Shown piece by piece: positions 6,090 to 7,082 of a DNA stretch of 7,082 nt (position 1 is the stretch's first letter; the number at the start of each line of letters is the position of its first letter). The notes under the pieces are model-generated. The model worked only from the letters and a program-made list of their open reading frames with translations. It was not told where the DNA came from and did no database searches. Source of the stretch: Hyphomicrobiales bacterium (lineage in GTDB: Bacteria; Pseudomonadota; Alphaproteobacteria; Rhizobiales; Aestuariivirgaceae). The DNA lies in contig PLXI01000045.1 in the NCBI GenBank assembly GCA_003151375.1, forward strand, positions 1-7,082. The letters are read 5' to 3'. A program made the position numbers and the translations under genes.

Positions 6090-6662
6090 TCAGGTTCTGG
6101 ACGCTTCGTAATAGGCTGTAACAACTGCCTTGAATTCATTGTAACTTAGATTCGTTGAAGAATGTGGTAAGCCGACACCGCAATATCCTGACAATTTTGT
6201 TAGACTTGCTAGCGACTTCGAGGTCCTCGATGTAGCCAAACCGTCCATGTCTTTTTCAGTCATTTCGAGCATCACCATTTGAGCTCGACCCTTTCGGATT
6301 GGCAGAGATATTTTCGACTTGCTCCAGTCAAAGTCGCTAACAGCTTTTACTTTGTTCCATGGAATAGCGGCCTTATTTCTTATCGTGATTTGATTTGCGG
6401 TAAGCTCATAAATCACCTGTCCGGCCTGAAATATGGTTTGCCACAGGAATAATATTGAACACAAGCCAGAAAACAAAACACCAAAAATTCCGATAATAAC
6501 ATAAGAGATTTCTTTTGGTGTTGACGCTGCCTGCCCTTTGCCAAGACGAATGAGAACGACAGAGGCCACTGCCAATAATATACCAAGCCCAAACAGACGA
6601 AGCAATTTTAGCCGTGACGTCCTGATATCTGTGACATAGGGCAGATTTCTGTCATTATTCAA
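6090..6662 (-). CDS. Hypothetical two-TM membrane protein with a possible PH-like cytoplasmic domain
   Basis: I do not recognise this 190-residue protein with certainty. It has a short basic N-terminus, two hydrophobic segments (about 20-41 and 53-76), then a soluble part starting GQVIYELTANQITIRNKAAIPWNKVKAV (81-108). That pattern, with two N-terminal TMs followed by a beta-rich stretch with an IPW turn (100-102), recalls bacterial PH-like membrane proteins such as the STM3941-type family; this is a tentative fold-level resemblance. The C-terminus (LSYNEFKAVVTAYYEASR) looks helical. The only early start is TTG at 6662, overlapping the dihydropyrimidinase stop as TTGA, with GAGG seven bases upstream inside that gene's end; no in-frame ATG occurs before residue 129. 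Base composition is clearly lower in GC than its neighbours (about 40% over four counted lines against about 57%), suggesting recent acquisition. Nothing in it points to pyrimidine metabolism. Confidence 0.75.
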   Translation of the reverse strand: MNNDRNLPYVTDIRTSRLKLLRLFGLGILLAVASVVLIRLGKGQAASTPKEISYVIIGIFGVLFSGLCSILFLWQTIFQAGQVIYELTANQITIRNKAAIPWNKVKAVSDFDWSKSKISLPIRKGRAQMVMLEMTEKDMDGLATSRTSKSLASLTKLSGYCGVGLPHSSTNLSYNEFKAVVTAYYEASRT

Positions 6663-7082
6663 GGCACAACCTCAATCCGCTTCACACTCTTCGGCTGGGT
6701 CAAGCCTTTCCAGATCGCATTGGCCTGATGCACCGGCGCATTGGCAGGGCGTTCGATGTAAACACCATCGCCAGCTTTGGCTTTCACCGCGCCATCCTCA
6801 TAAGCCACTTTGCCGCGTGAGATCACGATGCGGGGCAGGCCCACACATTCAAAACCTTCAAAGACATTGTAATCAATACGGCTGATTTGGTTTTTGTAGG
6901 TGATGGTCTTTTTGGCTTTAGGGTCCCAGACAACCACATCCGCATCAGCGCCTGCGCGAACGCTGCCCTTGCGCGGATAGATGTTTAAAATCTTGGCGAT
7001 GTTGGTGGAGGTTGCCGCCACGAATTCTTCCTTGGTCAATCGCCCGGTGTTCACACCCGCCGCCCACAATACCGGCAAGCGA
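6659..7082 (-). CDS. hydA: Dihydropyrimidinase (D-hydantoinase family), C-terminal part
   Basis: Cyclic amidohydrolase that opens 5,6-dihydrouracil/dihydrothymine to N-carbamoyl-beta-amino acids, step two of reductive pyrimidine degradation; its product is the expected substrate of the Zn-hydrolase encoded downstream. The 140 complete codons begin RLPVLWAAGVNTGRL and continue EEFVAATSTNIAKILNIYPRKGSVRAGADADVVVWDP, the hallmark end of the catalytic barrel and return to the small beta-sandwich domain, with SRIDYNVFEGFECVGLPRIVISRGKVAYEDG after it. The family is usually about 450-500 residues, so roughly the first 340, including all metal ligands, are outside the window; activity cannot be judged here. 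An internal TTG at 7078 is not a real start. The TGA stop overlaps the TTG start of the next gene. Related hydantoinases and phenylhydantoinases share this region, so exact substrate is less sure than family. Confidence 0.9.
   Translation of the reverse strand, partial: RLPVLWAAGVNTGRLTKEEFVAATSTNIAKILNIYPRKGSVRAGADADVVVWDPKAKKTITYKNQISRIDYNVFEGFECVGLPRIVISRGKVAYEDGAVKAKAGDGVYIERPANAPVHQANAIWKGLTQPKSVKRIEVVP

Overview
The window reads as bacterial chromosomal DNA in which every supported gene lies on the minus strand, so transcription runs from high to low coordinates. The genes look like those of an alphaproteobacterium of moderate GC content, most likely a relative of the Rhizobiales. This rests on protein style (CUT1 sugar transporter with a LacI regulator, and a hydantoinase next to an M20-type ureidopropionase). 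No rRNA or other lineage marker is present, so the placement is an inference.

Right part (about 4659-7082): a pyrimidine-degradation (reductive) neighbourhood. It holds the C-terminal 140 residues of a dihydropyrimidinase cut by the window edge, then a small AT-rich gene for an unrecognised two-TM membrane protein that overlaps the dihydropyrimidinase stop codon, then a 186-bp gap with a plausible promoter, then a complete Zn-dependent amidohydrolase of the beta-ureidopropionase / N-carbamoyl-amino-acid hydrolase family. The two enzymes would catalyse consecutive steps: dihydrouracil to N-carbamoyl-beta-alanine, then to beta-alanine, CO2 and ammonia.

Left part (1-4635): a carbohydrate uptake locus. 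A LacI-family repressor starts 23 bp after the hydrolase. A 92-bp gap follows, carrying a perfect 16-bp palindrome (probable operator) and a candidate promoter. Then come a periplasmic sugar-binding protein, two CUT1 inner-membrane permeases and the N-terminal half of a MalK/UgpC-type ATPase, cut by the window edge. The two permeases and the ATPase are linked by 4-bp ATGA overlaps, while a strong hairpin plus T-tract separates the binding protein from the permeases, which would let the binding protein be made in excess. The order (binding protein, permease, permease, ATPase) and some binding-protein residues recall the LacEFG/K lactose/arabinose type, but the sugar cannot be fixed from sequence alone.

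No gene-free stretch exceeds 300 bases. I see no RNA genes, CRISPR array, insertion sequence or att site. I do not find a convincing new multi-gene system. The points most worth a second look are the operator that overlaps the repressor stop codon, the intercistronic attenuator-like hairpin, and the compositionally foreign membrane-protein gene inside the pyrimidine cluster.
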